A stretch of 43,319 nt of DNA. Origin: Herpetosiphonaceae bacterium (GTDB lineage: Bacteria > Chloroflexota > Chloroflexia > Chloroflexales > Kallotenuaceae). The position numbers and the translations under genes are program-made. Under the pieces are notes generated by a model. That model saw nothing but the letters and a program-made list of their open reading frames with translations. It ran no database searches and was not told where the DNA came from. The stretch is taken from NCBI GenBank assembly GCA_036374795.1, contig DASUTC010000237.1:1-43319 (forward strand), read 5' to 3'. This document shows positions 31,770 to 39,350 of the stretch, piece after piece (the stretch's first letter is position 1; each line of letters starts with the position of its first letter).

Positions 31770-31882
31770 CGTCGTTTCCTTCCGGCTAACCACATCGGCA
31801 CTATCGAGGCGGCAGAGGCTCAGGCGCAGCGCGATTCGTCGCTGTACCCGGCTGCGCTGCCGGTTCCCAATCGGCTGAGACT

Positions 31883-31891
31883 ATTGTACCA
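31883..31891 (-). promoter_or_regulatory. Extended -10 promoter of the three-TM protein gene
   Basis: The minus strand reads TGGTACAAT followed by AG, the same ten letters as in the trxA promoter. It lies about 115 nt upstream of the ATG at 31769. Confidence 0.55.
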
Positions 31892-32019
31892 TCTACGCAT
31901 CTCGGCGCTCAGCCCCGTCGATCGCGTCGGCTCGAAGACAGCCTCCCGATCCAGCGCGAAGCGTCGCGCAGGCTCCCGCATTGGCATGCCTTCAGTTTTG
32001 CGGAGACTTTGTACTATTC

Positions 32020-32049
32020 TTTACAATCCAAGCAGATATATGCTAAAAT
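32020..32049 (+). promoter_or_regulatory. Promoter of hppA with long leader
   Basis: TTTACA (32020-32025), an 18-nt spacer and TAAAAT (32044-32049) with the TGC extension. It is the best sigma-A-type promoter in the window. The RNA would start at about 32056. Confidence 0.7.
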
Positions 32050-32055
32050 CCGGTG

Positions 32056-32410
32056 CGCACAAAACGATGCCGCCGACAGGTGGGATCATCCCCTGTTGCG
32101 TCAGCCCAGGCCAGCCGTGAGCGCCGAGGCGACGCCGGGATTGTGCGTATCCGACAGCGCGTAGTACTCACAATTTGCTACAACTGGTTTTGATGTAACG
32201 ATCGCCGGTGGCAGCTTCAGAGCATGAGCACTGCCGCTGGGGACGTTTTGTTGAAACATATAGCGCACAGACAGGAACAACCGACGCAACCGATTAACGC
32301 TGGCGCGCTCATCGCGCCACGGTTTCTATCACGTGCAGGTTTTCTCGGCGACAACGCCGTCGTCGTACACATATAACCATCCTGAAAGAACAGGACGACA
32401 AGGAGTAGGT
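32056..32410 (+). other. Untranslated leader of hppA (about 355 nt)
   Basis: No convincing gene lies here. Hairpins include one at about 32080-32099 (ACAGG.GGGA with TCCC.CTGT) and GGCAG/CTGCC at about 32213-32245. The leader may regulate hppA, but I match it to no known riboswitch. The stretch before it (31794-32019) contains no gene either. Confidence 0.45.
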
Positions 32411-34732
32411 ATGTTGGACGTTTTTCGTGGGCTGCACGGCTTGAGCGGTTTCGAGCAAACTGCAATCTGGATCGTGCTCGCGCTGGCGGTGGCCGGTCTG
32501 GTCTATGCCGCGTGGCTGCGCGGCCAAATTCTGGCGTATGAGACTGGCACTGAGCGCATGCGTGAGGTCTGGGGTTGGATCAAAGCAGGCGCGAATGCGT
32601 ATCTAGCGCGCCAGTTCCGCACGATTGCCATCGCCATCGGTGTGCTGTCGGTCTTGTTGTTCCTGAGTGTGTATCTGATCCCGCCGACGCCTGAGGCGAT
32701 CGAGGTCTGGGGCGAGGAGAACGCAGGGCTGGCGATCGGCGTCGGTCGCACGATCGCCTTCTTAATGGGCTCGCTCTTCTCGTACGCGGTCGGCTACGTC
32801 GGCATGACCGTCGCCGTCGAGGCGAACGTGCGCGTCGCGGCGGCCTCGCGCAAGAGCTACAGCAAGTCGCTGGAAGTCGCGTACCGCTCCGGCACCGTCA
32901 CCGGCATGCTGACGGTGGGCCTGGGCCTGCTCGGCGGCACGCTGATCTTCCTGTTCTATGGCATCTCTGCCCCCGACGCGCTGCTCGGCTTCGGCTTCGG
33001 CGGCTCGCTGATCGCGCTCTTTATGCGCGTGGGCGGCGGCATCTACACCAAGGCCGCCGACGTGGGCGCGGATCTCGTGGGTAAGGTCGAGGCCGGTCTG
33101 CCGGAGGACGATCCCCGCAACGCGGCGGTGGTCGCCGACCTCGTGGGCGATAACGTGGGCGATTGCGCGGGCATGGCCGCCGACGTCTTCGAGTCGTTCG
33201 AGGTGACGATCGTCGCGGCGATGATCCTCGGCATCGTGCTCGGCACCGCCGAGGCGGCGGCGGGCGGCGGCTTCAATCCCTACTACCTGATCTTCCCGCT
33301 GCTGGCGCGTGGCGTCGGCGTCGTGGCGTCGATCATCGGCACCTACGTCGTCAGGACCACCGAAACCGAGCGCAATGCGATGAAGGCGATGAATCGCGGC
33401 TTCTACCTCTCGGCGGCGGTCGCGGTCGCTGGCACGCTGCTGATCGCGTTCGTCTATCCCAACGCGGGCACTGGCGGCGTGGACTTCCGGCCCTTCCTGG
33501 CGATCGTGTCGGGCGTGGTGCTGGCAATCGCGCTGGACCGGCTGACCGAGTACTTCACCTCGACGCACTTCGCGCCGGTACGTGAGACGGCGCGCGCCTC
33601 GCAGACCGGCTCCGCCACCAACATCCTGTCGGGCCTGGCGCTGGGCTACGAGTCGAGCGTCTACGCGGCGCTGGTGATCGCCGCGTCGATCTTCGCCTCG
33701 GTGCTGATCTTCAGCGGCGCTGGCTTCATCGCCGTGCTCTACGGCGTCTCGCTGACGGGCATCGGCATGCTGTCGCTGACCGGCAACACGATCTCGATGG
33801 ACGCCTTCGGCCCGATCTCGGACAATGCCAACGGCATCGGCGAGATGTCGAACCTGGAGAAGTCGGCGCGCGACGTGATGGACGATCTGGACGCGACCGG
33901 CAACACCACCAAGGCCGTCACCAAGGGCGTGGCGATTGGCTCGGCGGTGATCGCGGCGGTGGCGCTCTTCGGCTCGTTCTTCGCCGACGTGAACCGCGCG
34001 CAGACCCAGGCGGGTATTCCTGTGCTGAGCGGCATCAACGTGGCGCTGCCGAATGTCTTTATCGGCCTGCTGATCGGCGGCGCGCTGCCCTTCCTCTTCT
34101 CGTCGCTGACGATCCGCGCCGTGGCTCGCGCCGCCGCGATGATCGTGAACGAGGTCCGTCGCCAGCTGCGCATTCCGGGCCTGATGGAAGGCCGCGTCCA
34201 GCCCGACTACGCCCGCGCGGTGGCGATCTCGACTACTGCGGCGCAGCGCGAGCTGCTCTCGCTCGGCGTGATCTCCGTGCTCTCGCCGATCGTCGTCGGC
34301 TTCCTGCTGGGCGTCGAGGCGCTGGGCGCGTTCCTGGCCGGTACGATTCTGACGGGCCAGTTGCTAGCAGTGTTCATGTCGAACGCTGGCGGCGCGTGGG
34401 ACAACGCCAAGAAGTACATCGAAGAGGGCAACTACGGCGGCAAGCGCTCCGAGCCGCATAAGGCGGCGGTCGTGGGCGATACCGTGGGCGATCCGCTCAA
34501 GGACACCTCCGGCCCGGCGCTCAACCCGCTGCTCAAGGTGATCAACCTGGTAGCGCTGATCGTCGCGCCGATCGTGGTCAGCGTCAACGGCGCGACAGCG
34601 CCCGGCGCAATGACGGTAATCGCGATGGTCGCGCTGATCGCGGGTATCGCCTGGGCGGTCATGCGCTCCAAGCGCGAGGCCGACGAGCTGGCCGAAACGC
34701 CAACCGTCGCGCCCGTGGGCGAGCAGGCGTAA
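32411..34732 (+). CDS. hppA: Membrane-bound proton-pumping pyrophosphatase, K+-independent type
   Basis: 773 aa with about 16 membrane segments, the usual size. The enzyme hydrolyses pyrophosphate and pumps H+. The substrate-binding signature GGGIYTKAADVGADLVGKVE, then EDDPRNAAVVADLVGDNVGD, is intact, and so is the C-terminal KAAVVGDTVGDPLKDTSGP. GNTTKAVTKG carries Lys (about residue 501) where K+-dependent enzymes have Ala, so it should be the K+-independent type. AAGGAG lies 5 nt before the ATG; the open frame upstream is leader. A 13-bp hairpin follows the stop. It probably recycles biosynthetic PPi and supports the membrane potential under stress. Confidence 0.96.
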   Translation: MLDVFRGLHGLSGFEQTAIWIVLALAVAGLVYAAWLRGQILAYETGTERMREVWGWIKAGANAYLARQFRTIAIAIGVLSVLLFLSVYLIPPTPEAIEVWGEENAGLAIGVGRTIAFLMGSLFSYAVGYVGMTVAVEANVRVAAASRKSYSKSLEVAYRSGTVTGMLTVGLGLLGGTLIFLFYGISAPDALLGFGFGGSLIALFMRVGGGIYTKAADVGADLVGKVEAGLPEDDPRNAAVVADLVGDNVGDCAGMAADVFESFEVTIVAAMILGIVLGTAEAAAGGGFNPYYLIFPLLARGVGVVASIIGTYVVRTTETERNAMKAMNRGFYLSAAVAVAGTLLIAFVYPNAGTGGVDFRPFLAIVSGVVLAIALDRLTEYFTSTHFAPVRETARASQTGSATNILSGLALGYESSVYAALVIAASIFASVLIFSGAGFIAVLYGVSLTGIGMLSLTGNTISMDAFGPISDNANGIGEMSNLEKSARDVMDDLDATGNTTKAVTKGVAIGSAVIAAVALFGSFFADVNRAQTQAGIPVLSGINVALPNVFIGLLIGGALPFLFSSLTIRAVARAAAMIVNEVRRQLRIPGLMEGRVQPDYARAVAISTTAAQRELLSLGVISVLSPIVVGFLLGVEALGAFLAGTILTGQLLAVFMSNAGGAWDNAKKYIEEGNYGGKRSEPHKAAVVGDTVGDPLKDTSGPALNPLLKVINLVALIVAPIVVSVNGATAPGAMTVIAMVALIAGIAWAVMRSKREADELAETPTVAPVGEQA

Positions 34733-34761
34733 TCCCTCGCACAATTCAAACTTGAGGTTTT

Positions 34762-34798
34762 GCGCGGCTCCCGTACACCATCGGCACGGGAGCCGCGC
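34762..34798 (+). terminator. Strong hairpin after hppA
   Basis: A perfect 13-bp GC-rich stem (34762-34774 with 34786-34798) has an 11-nt loop, followed by GCTGTTTCAG. It lies 30 nt after the hppA stop. Confidence 0.7.
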
Positions 34799-34984
34799 GC
34801 TGTTTCAGGCACAGGGATGCTCAGGAAGGCATTGGATGAACGCAGGATGGATCACCGCAGGATGTGTCGGCGTCGCGGCGCTCGGCACGCTGCTCTACCG
34901 CACGTACAGGCAGGAGACGGGCGCTGCGCGCTGGAGGCCATCGATCCGGCCCCGCAGCGTCGCAGCCAGGTTGGCGCAGCCGCG

Positions 34985-34993
34985 TGGTACAAT
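34985..34993 (+). promoter_or_regulatory. Extended -10 promoter of uppP
   Basis: TGGTACAAT ends 52 nt before the uppP ATG at 35046. It lies within the in-frame extension from 34836, which argues that the short uppP form is the main product. Confidence 0.55.
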
Positions 34994-35045
34994 GCCGCCG
35001 GTTCTTAAGCCAACGACTACCAGCCTGAACGATAAAGGAACAGCG

Positions 35046-35975
35046 ATGAATAGACCGACGACGATTAACAACACCGATGCTGCGGCCCATCCACCGCGCG
35101 TTTCGCGCTTCTTCTCGACGCTGCCGGTGGCGATTCTGCTCGGCCTGATCGCGCTGGCGCTGGTGCTGCGCGGCGATCATCGCATCGCGGCGACGCTCGG
35201 CATCGTACAGGGCCTCGGTGAGTTCCTGCCGATCTCGTCGTCGGCGCACCTGATCCTGACGCCCTGGCTCTTCGGCTGGAACGATCCCGGCTCCTTCTTC
35301 AACTCGCAGGCCTACGACGTAGCGCTCCACGCGGGCACGCTGCTGGCGCTGGTCGGCTTCTTCTGGCGCGACTGGATCAGACTGGTGCTGCACGCGCCGC
35401 GTCCGCAAACGCCCGACGGACGGCTCTTCTGGCTGCTGGTGGTGGCCTCGCTGCCCGGCGCGGCGATCGGCTTTGTGCTCGACACGTACGCGGCGGACTT
35501 CTTCCGCGACAAAGAGCTGATCATCGCGGCGGCGCTGGCGACGATGGGCGTGATCCTGTATATCGTGGATCGGAGCGCGCCGCAGCGCGACGATCTGGAG
35601 CATATCGACGGGCGCAAGGCGCTGCTGATCGGCCTGGCGCAGGCGCTAGCCTTTATCCCAGGCGTGTCGCGCTCCGGCTCGACCATGACGATGGGCCGCG
35701 CGATGGGCCTCCAGCGCGAGACGGCGGCGCGCTTCTCGTTTCTGATGTCGATGCCGATCACCTTTGGCGCGATCCTGGTCAAGCTCAAGGACATCGACGC
35801 GGCGGCGCTGCAATCGTCGGCCTTCTGGCTGGGCATCGGCATGTCCTTCGGCGTCGGCGTGCTGGCGATCGGCTTCTTGCTGCGCTACCTTAAAAACAAT
35901 AGCTTCCTGCCCTTCGTCGTCTATCGCATCGGCCTTGCCGCGCTGGTCGTCGCGGTCTATCTGCTGCGCGGATAG
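35046..35975 (+). CDS. uppP: Undecaprenyl-diphosphatase UppP (BacA family)
   Basis: 309 aa from ATG 35046 with AAAGGA 6 nt upstream. UppP removes a phosphate from undecaprenyl diphosphate to recycle the lipid carrier of wall synthesis, acting on the outer membrane face. Motif 1 is IVQGLGEFLPISSSAHLIL and motif 2 is IPGVSRSGSTMTMGRAMGL. About eight membrane segments are visible. Compared with the usual 270 aa it has an N-terminal extension of about 35 polar residues before the first helix. The frame is open further upstream to an ATG at 34836 with its own weak Shine-Dalgarno, which would add a further membrane helix (ITAGCVGVAALGTLLY). It is followed after 5 nt by the next gene. Confidence 0.93.
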   Translation: MNRPTTINNTDAAAHPPRVSRFFSTLPVAILLGLIALALVLRGDHRIAATLGIVQGLGEFLPISSSAHLILTPWLFGWNDPGSFFNSQAYDVALHAGTLLALVGFFWRDWIRLVLHAPRPQTPDGRLFWLLVVASLPGAAIGFVLDTYAADFFRDKELIIAAALATMGVILYIVDRSAPQRDDLEHIDGRKALLIGLAQALAFIPGVSRSGSTMTMGRAMGLQRETAARFSFLMSMPITFGAILVKLKDIDAAALQSSAFWLGIGMSFGVGVLAIGFLLRYLKNNSFLPFVVYRIGLAALVVAVYLLRG

Positions 35976-35980
35976 TCGCC

Positions 35981-36538
35981 ATGATGAAGGCGCTATTGGG
36001 CCAAAGGTTGGTCATGGCACAGTTTGGACTTGGCCTGCTCGTCGGTGGGCTGCTGACGCTGCTGGTGCTGACGATCACGCTGCGGCTGCTGATGCGCGCT
36101 CCTGAGCAGAAGCTACTCGCGGCGTCCGGCGAGCTGCCCGACCTGACGCTCTCGCTGACCCGCGACCTGTTGCAACGGCTGATCGATGAGGGGCTGCGCG
36201 ATGTCTCGCTGCCGCTGGTGACGCTCCGCGACCCGTATGTTCAGCTTGATCCGGGCGCGCTGCTGATCGTCCGGCTGCGCGGCGATACGGTGCTGCTCGG
36301 CGGCCAGACGATCGTGCTGCGTATGCGGATCGTGCCCGCCCAGAGCGGCGTGCAGGTAGTCACGGAGGCGGCGGATGTCAGCGGGCTAGTGAATCTGGCA
36401 GGGCCGCTGACGCAGCGACTCGATCAGCGCATCAACGCCGAGCTGGCTCAGCGCCTCGATTTCGCCGGTCAGTTCGAGGTGCTCGACGTGGGCGGCTCGA
36501 CCCAGGAAGTGACGGTCACTGCGCGAATGCGGGAGTGA
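35981..36538 (+). CDS. Membrane-anchored protein of unknown family
   Basis: 185 aa. One N-terminal membrane helix lies at about residues 15-37 (FGLGLLVGGLLTLLVLTITLRLL). The rest is an exported beta-rich domain with alternating hydrophobic strands (DPGALLIVRLRGDTVLLGGQTIVLRMRIVPAQSGVQVV) and an amphipathic helix (LTQRLDQRINAELAQRLDF). The pattern resembles DUF2993/LmeA-like lipid-binding proteins, but I see no diagnostic motif. It starts 5 nt after uppP and is very likely co-transcribed with it, so an envelope role is likely. The ribosome binding site is weak; ATG 36014 is an alternative but would cut into the helix. Confidence 0.75.
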   Translation: MMKALLGQRLVMAQFGLGLLVGGLLTLLVLTITLRLLMRAPEQKLLAASGELPDLTLSLTRDLLQRLIDEGLRDVSLPLVTLRDPYVQLDPGALLIVRLRGDTVLLGGQTIVLRMRIVPAQSGVQVVTEAADVSGLVNLAGPLTQRLDQRINAELAQRLDFAGQFEVLDVGGSTQEVTVTARMRE

Positions 36539-36542
36539 GCGG

Positions 36543-36574
36543 GGGACGAGGGAACAGCGGAGCAAGGTAACAAA
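36543..36574. repeat. Four tandem octamers of the GGAACAA family
   Basis: GGGACGAG, GGAACAGC, GGAGCAAG and GTAACAAA follow each other directly after the stop of the membrane-anchored protein. Confidence 0.65.
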
Positions 36575-36619
36575 CGTTCGGCCTCGGTATTCCCACTCCC
36601 TCCTCGGAGTCTCGTTTTA

Positions 36620-36628
36620 TGTTATGCT
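36620..36628 (+). promoter_or_regulatory. Possible extended -10 promoter of the DUF433 gene
   Basis: TGTTATGCT lies 35 nt before the start codon. The hexamer TATGCT has four of six consensus letters plus the TG extension. No -35 box is clear. Confidence 0.4.
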
Positions 36629-36663
36629 GTTGAGGTGACTTGGAGGGCTGCGCACGGAGAGCG

Positions 36664-36891
36664 ATGATGGCAAATCTTCTGGAACGCATTAATGTCAACC
36701 CTGCCCAATGTGGTGGACGCCCATGCATTCGTGGTATGCACATCCGCGTCATAGATATGCTCGATCTCTTAGCTGCCGAATCAAGCACTGAACACGTGCT
36801 GGCAGAACTGCCGGATCTTGAGCCGGAAGACATCCTGGCTGCGCTCCGCTATGCTTCACGCCGCCTGGATCATCCCGTGCTGGCTGCCTGA
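36664..36891 (+). CDS. DUF433 antitoxin-like protein
   Basis: 75 aa. INVNPAQCGGRPCIRGMHIRVIDMLDLLAAE and LPDLEPEDILAALRYASRRLDHP are the DUF433 signature. DUF433 is a small helix-turn-helix family that often precedes a DUF5615 PIN-like toxin, and a degenerate DUF5615 follows here with overlapping stop. ATG 36664 or 36667 may start it; GGAGAGCG precedes. The gene itself is intact. Because the toxin partner is broken, the antitoxin is now probably solitary, though it may still bind DNA. The region between 36539 and 36663 holds only repeats and the promoter. Confidence 0.85.
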   Translation: MMANLLERINVNPAQCGGRPCIRGMHIRVIDMLDLLAAESSTEHVLAELPDLEPEDILAALRYASRRLDHPVLAA

Positions 36892-37150
36892 GCATCTGGA
36901 TTGATGCCCACCGTTCGCCTGCTATTGCGGCTGGATCACCACGACCTTGGGTGTACCTGCGGTTGCGTTGCGCGATCTTGGTTTACGCGATGCCACCGAT
37001 CATGAGATCTTCATGGCTGCGCGGCGAGAGCAGGTAATTGTGCTGACGAAAGATAGCGATTTTCCACAACTTCTGGATCGCTATGGAACGCCACCACATG
37101 TGATCTGGGTGACGTGCGGAAATACGTCAAATGCCCATCTCAGCGGATAG
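36888..37150 (+). pseudogene. DUF5615 PIN-like toxin, broken by a frameshift and lacking ATG
   Basis: The start of the family is read in one frame (IWIDAHRSPAIAA, 36894-36932), the rest in the next (WITTTLGVPAVALRDLGLRDATDHEIFMAARREQVIVLTKDSDFPQLLDRYGTPPHVIWVTCGNTSN, to 37150). The change occurs at about 36930-36933, where one base is missing relative to a continuous Ala-Trp-Ile-Thr. The expected overlap ATGA with the antitoxin stop is CTGA here, so the start codon is also lost or is a rare CTG. PIN-like acidic residues (IDA, RDAT, TKDSDF) are present. Two lesions support a decayed gene, but a single-base sequencing error could explain the frameshift. Confidence 0.78.
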
Positions 37151-37248
37151 CGGTGAACCTGGCGAAAATTCGCGTTTTCCTCTATGATGCTTGTGTGGTA
37201 AAGCTTAGAGCTGACTTTATGGAGTGCCGCTAAACTCAGACCGTCGCT

Positions 37249-37779
37249 ATGCTTGTTCATCTTCAACATCGCTGCGCTGAGCTGCACCGCCGGAGCCTCG
37301 TGCTTCTGGACGATGTGGCTGCGCTCTCGCTCGCACAACTGAGCTTCAAGCCCGCGCCGACCGAGTGGTCGATTCTGGAGGTCGTACAGCATCTCGTGCT
37401 GTCGGAGCGGTCCGTGATGTGCGGTATGCCCGACCTCGGCGCGCTGATCGAGCGGCGACCCACCCTGCGCCAGTACATGAGCTATCCCGTGGTGCTGCTG
37501 GTGCTGGGCTATAGCATACCGTTTCGCACGCCGTCGCCTGAGATGGTGCCGGATGGCCGGCCGACGTTGCCTGAGCTACGAGCGCAGTGGGCGGAGAACC
37601 ACCGCTGGTTGCAGCGCTATATCGATAGTCTCACGCCGCGCAGCGCCAGACGAGCGGTGTTTTATCACCCGATAGCGGGACCGATCAGCGTACGGCAAAC
37701 GCTCACGATGGCCCATCTGCATCTGACGACACACACGCGGCAGATCGAGGCGCTCAAACAGGCCGTGACGACGCTATAA
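37249..37779 (+). CDS. DinB-like (DUF664/DinB_2) family protein
   Basis: 176 aa. The four-helix bundle family is recognised by FKPAPTEWSILEVVQHLVLSE (with the metal-ligand His) and the C-terminal TMAHLHLTTHTRQIEAL (HxxxH). The three His form the usual metal site. DinB_2 proteins include thiol-dependent transferases and stress proteins; no substrate can be given. The N-terminal HRRSLVLLDDVAALSLAQL fits. The start at 37249 has no strong ribosome binding site, and the region before it (37151-37248) contains no gene. It converges with the FAD oxidoreductase, stops only 28 nt apart. Confidence 0.78.
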   Translation: MLVHLQHRCAELHRRSLVLLDDVAALSLAQLSFKPAPTEWSILEVVQHLVLSERSVMCGMPDLGALIERRPTLRQYMSYPVVLLVLGYSIPFRTPSPEMVPDGRPTLPELRAQWAENHRWLQRYIDSLTPRSARRAVFYHPIAGPISVRQTLTMAHLHLTTHTRQIEALKQAVTTL

Positions 37780-37807
37780 GCCCAGACGGACGCGCCGACC
37801 ACAGCCC

Positions 37808-39091
37808 TCAACCTTTTCGCCCGTGGTAGGCGATCGTCGGCGCGCGCTGCCGCCGGGGCACGGGCGTGAATGCAAGCCGCAGCGCCTTCCACAGATTAAA
37901 GTTCTCCTCGGCAGGAGTCGCGCCGTTGGCCGTGCCAAAATAGTACGTGGCGAGCGCGGGATCGGCGGCCATGTGCTTGAGCAAGCGCCGCGACAGCCAG
38001 GGCTGCGGCGTGAGCTGGCTCTGGACGGCGGCAAAATCGTAGGCGGCCTTGCTATGAGCATCGCGCAGACGCTGGAACTCACTCATGGCCTGCCCCCACG
38101 GCCTGCCGTCGCGCACCTGAACCAGCGCGTCCGCCAGGAGCTCGGCGGTGTGCAAGCCCTGATAAATGCCCTGGCCTGTCACCGGATCGAGCCGCACGCC
38201 CGCATCGCCCACCAGCGCCCAGCCTGGACCGTACGCCTGCCGCCGAAACATGCCGAAGGGTGCCAGGCCCACGATCGGCGTCGCCCGCTCGGCCTGCTCG
38301 AAGCGCGCCGCGACCTCCGGCACCTGTCGCAGCACGCGCTGCATGGCGGCCTCTGGATCTTTGCGCGCCTGCTCGAACGGCGGATCGACCGCCGCGATCG
38401 ACAGCACGGTCAGCTCTTGATCGGCGTCGAAGACCAGCAGAGCCGTACCTGGCCGGTTGCGATAGACCATCGCGCTCGGCTCGTCCAGCGGCGTGACGTT
38501 GCGATAGTACGCATAGTACAGGTAGGAGTGCGCGGGCTTCGTATCGTAGGCGCGCGCCCCGACCATCCGCGCCACCGCGCTGTTGCGCCCATCCGCGCCG
38601 ATCACTGCCAGCCGCGCGTGGATCGTTTCGATCGCCCCGCCCTGCTCGCGCCCGCGTACCCCGACCACCCGCCCCGACTCGTGCAACAGCTCGGTGACGC
38701 TAAAGCCCTCGCGCAACGTCACGCCGGGAAGCTGCTCGACGTGTCGTGCGACGGCCTCGTCCAGCCGCTCGCGCTGGATCGAGTAGGCGTAGTCGCGGCC
38801 TTTGTAGGGCGGCAGATGAGCGGCTACGCGCACAAACCCATAGTCGGTGCCGTACAGCCGCAGCTTGGGAGCGCCCAGCCGATCGACCACCTCTTCCGCC
38901 CCGAAGCGGCTCAGCACTTCGAGCGCGTTGCCGAAGACAACCGGACATGAGACGGTTGGGCTGGGAAAGGTTGTTTTTTCGAGCAGCAGCACCTTAAAGC
39001 CTTCCTGCGCCAGCAGGGCTGCTGTTGCCGTGCCCGCAATCCGCGCACCGACGATAATCACATCATACGTGGCCGTGCCGTTCATACTCAT
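37808..39091 (-). CDS. FAD-dependent oxidoreductase (geranylgeranyl reductase/PHBH-like)
   Basis: 427 aa. The dinucleotide-binding N-terminus is YDVIIVGARIAGTATAALLAQEGFKVLLLEK; the second Gly of GxGxxG is replaced by Arg (GARIAG). The second FAD motif is VIGADGRNSAVARMVGA and the third is WALVGDAGVRLDPVTGQGIYQGL. This arrangement fits group A flavin monooxygenases and geranylgeranyl reductases. The substrate is unknown. The C-terminal part (SRRLLKHMAADPALATYYFG) resembles halogenase/hydroxylase-like ends. Two starts are possible: ATG 39091 directly after GGAG, or 39085 with better spacing of 6 nt. Confidence 0.87.
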   Translation of the reverse strand: MSMNGTATYDVIIVGARIAGTATAALLAQEGFKVLLLEKTTFPSPTVSCPVVFGNALEVLSRFGAEEVVDRLGAPKLRLYGTDYGFVRVAAHLPPYKGRDYAYSIQRERLDEAVARHVEQLPGVTLREGFSVTELLHESGRVVGVRGREQGGAIETIHARLAVIGADGRNSAVARMVGARAYDTKPAHSYLYYAYYRNVTPLDEPSAMVYRNRPGTALLVFDADQELTVLSIAAVDPPFEQARKDPEAAMQRVLRQVPEVAARFEQAERATPIVGLAPFGMFRRQAYGPGWALVGDAGVRLDPVTGQGIYQGLHTAELLADALVQVRDGRPWGQAMSEFQRLRDAHSKAAYDFAAVQSQLTPQPWLSRRLLKHMAADPALATYYFGTANGATPAEENFNLWKALRLAFTPVPRRQRAPTIAYHGRKG

Positions 39092-39300
39092 CTCCGATTC
39101 CCGAAGCGGCAGCCGCTCTCGGTCGCTTCTCTATACAGAAGCGCATGGACGGCTGTTCAAACATGCGCCCTGGTGCTGCGCCAGGATAGCAAATCCAATG
39201 CAACCAGTATACAAAGCTGTGATTAATTTCTCAATGGTCTTTTGGCGTATGTGAAGAAAAACTCAATCTTCCTCGATCCGCGCCTCACAACCATAAGCAA

Positions 39301-39329
39301 AGCGCGACGGCGCAAGCATCCGTCGCGCT
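39301..39329 (-). terminator. Hairpin after the GH5 gene
   Basis: A perfect 10-bp stem AGCGCGACGG/CCGTCGCGCT has a 9-nt loop. On the minus strand it is followed by TTGCTTATGG. It lies about 20 nt after the stop of the GH5 gene. The rest of the gap 39092-39350 holds no gene. Confidence 0.6.
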
Positions 39330-39350
39330 GCATCGATCGAGCGCTGTGGG

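Noticed and set aside
32101-32289. A 62-codon minus-strand frame in the hppA leader
   Set aside because: No ribosome binding site and no motif. It lies antisense to the leader of the best promoter in the window.
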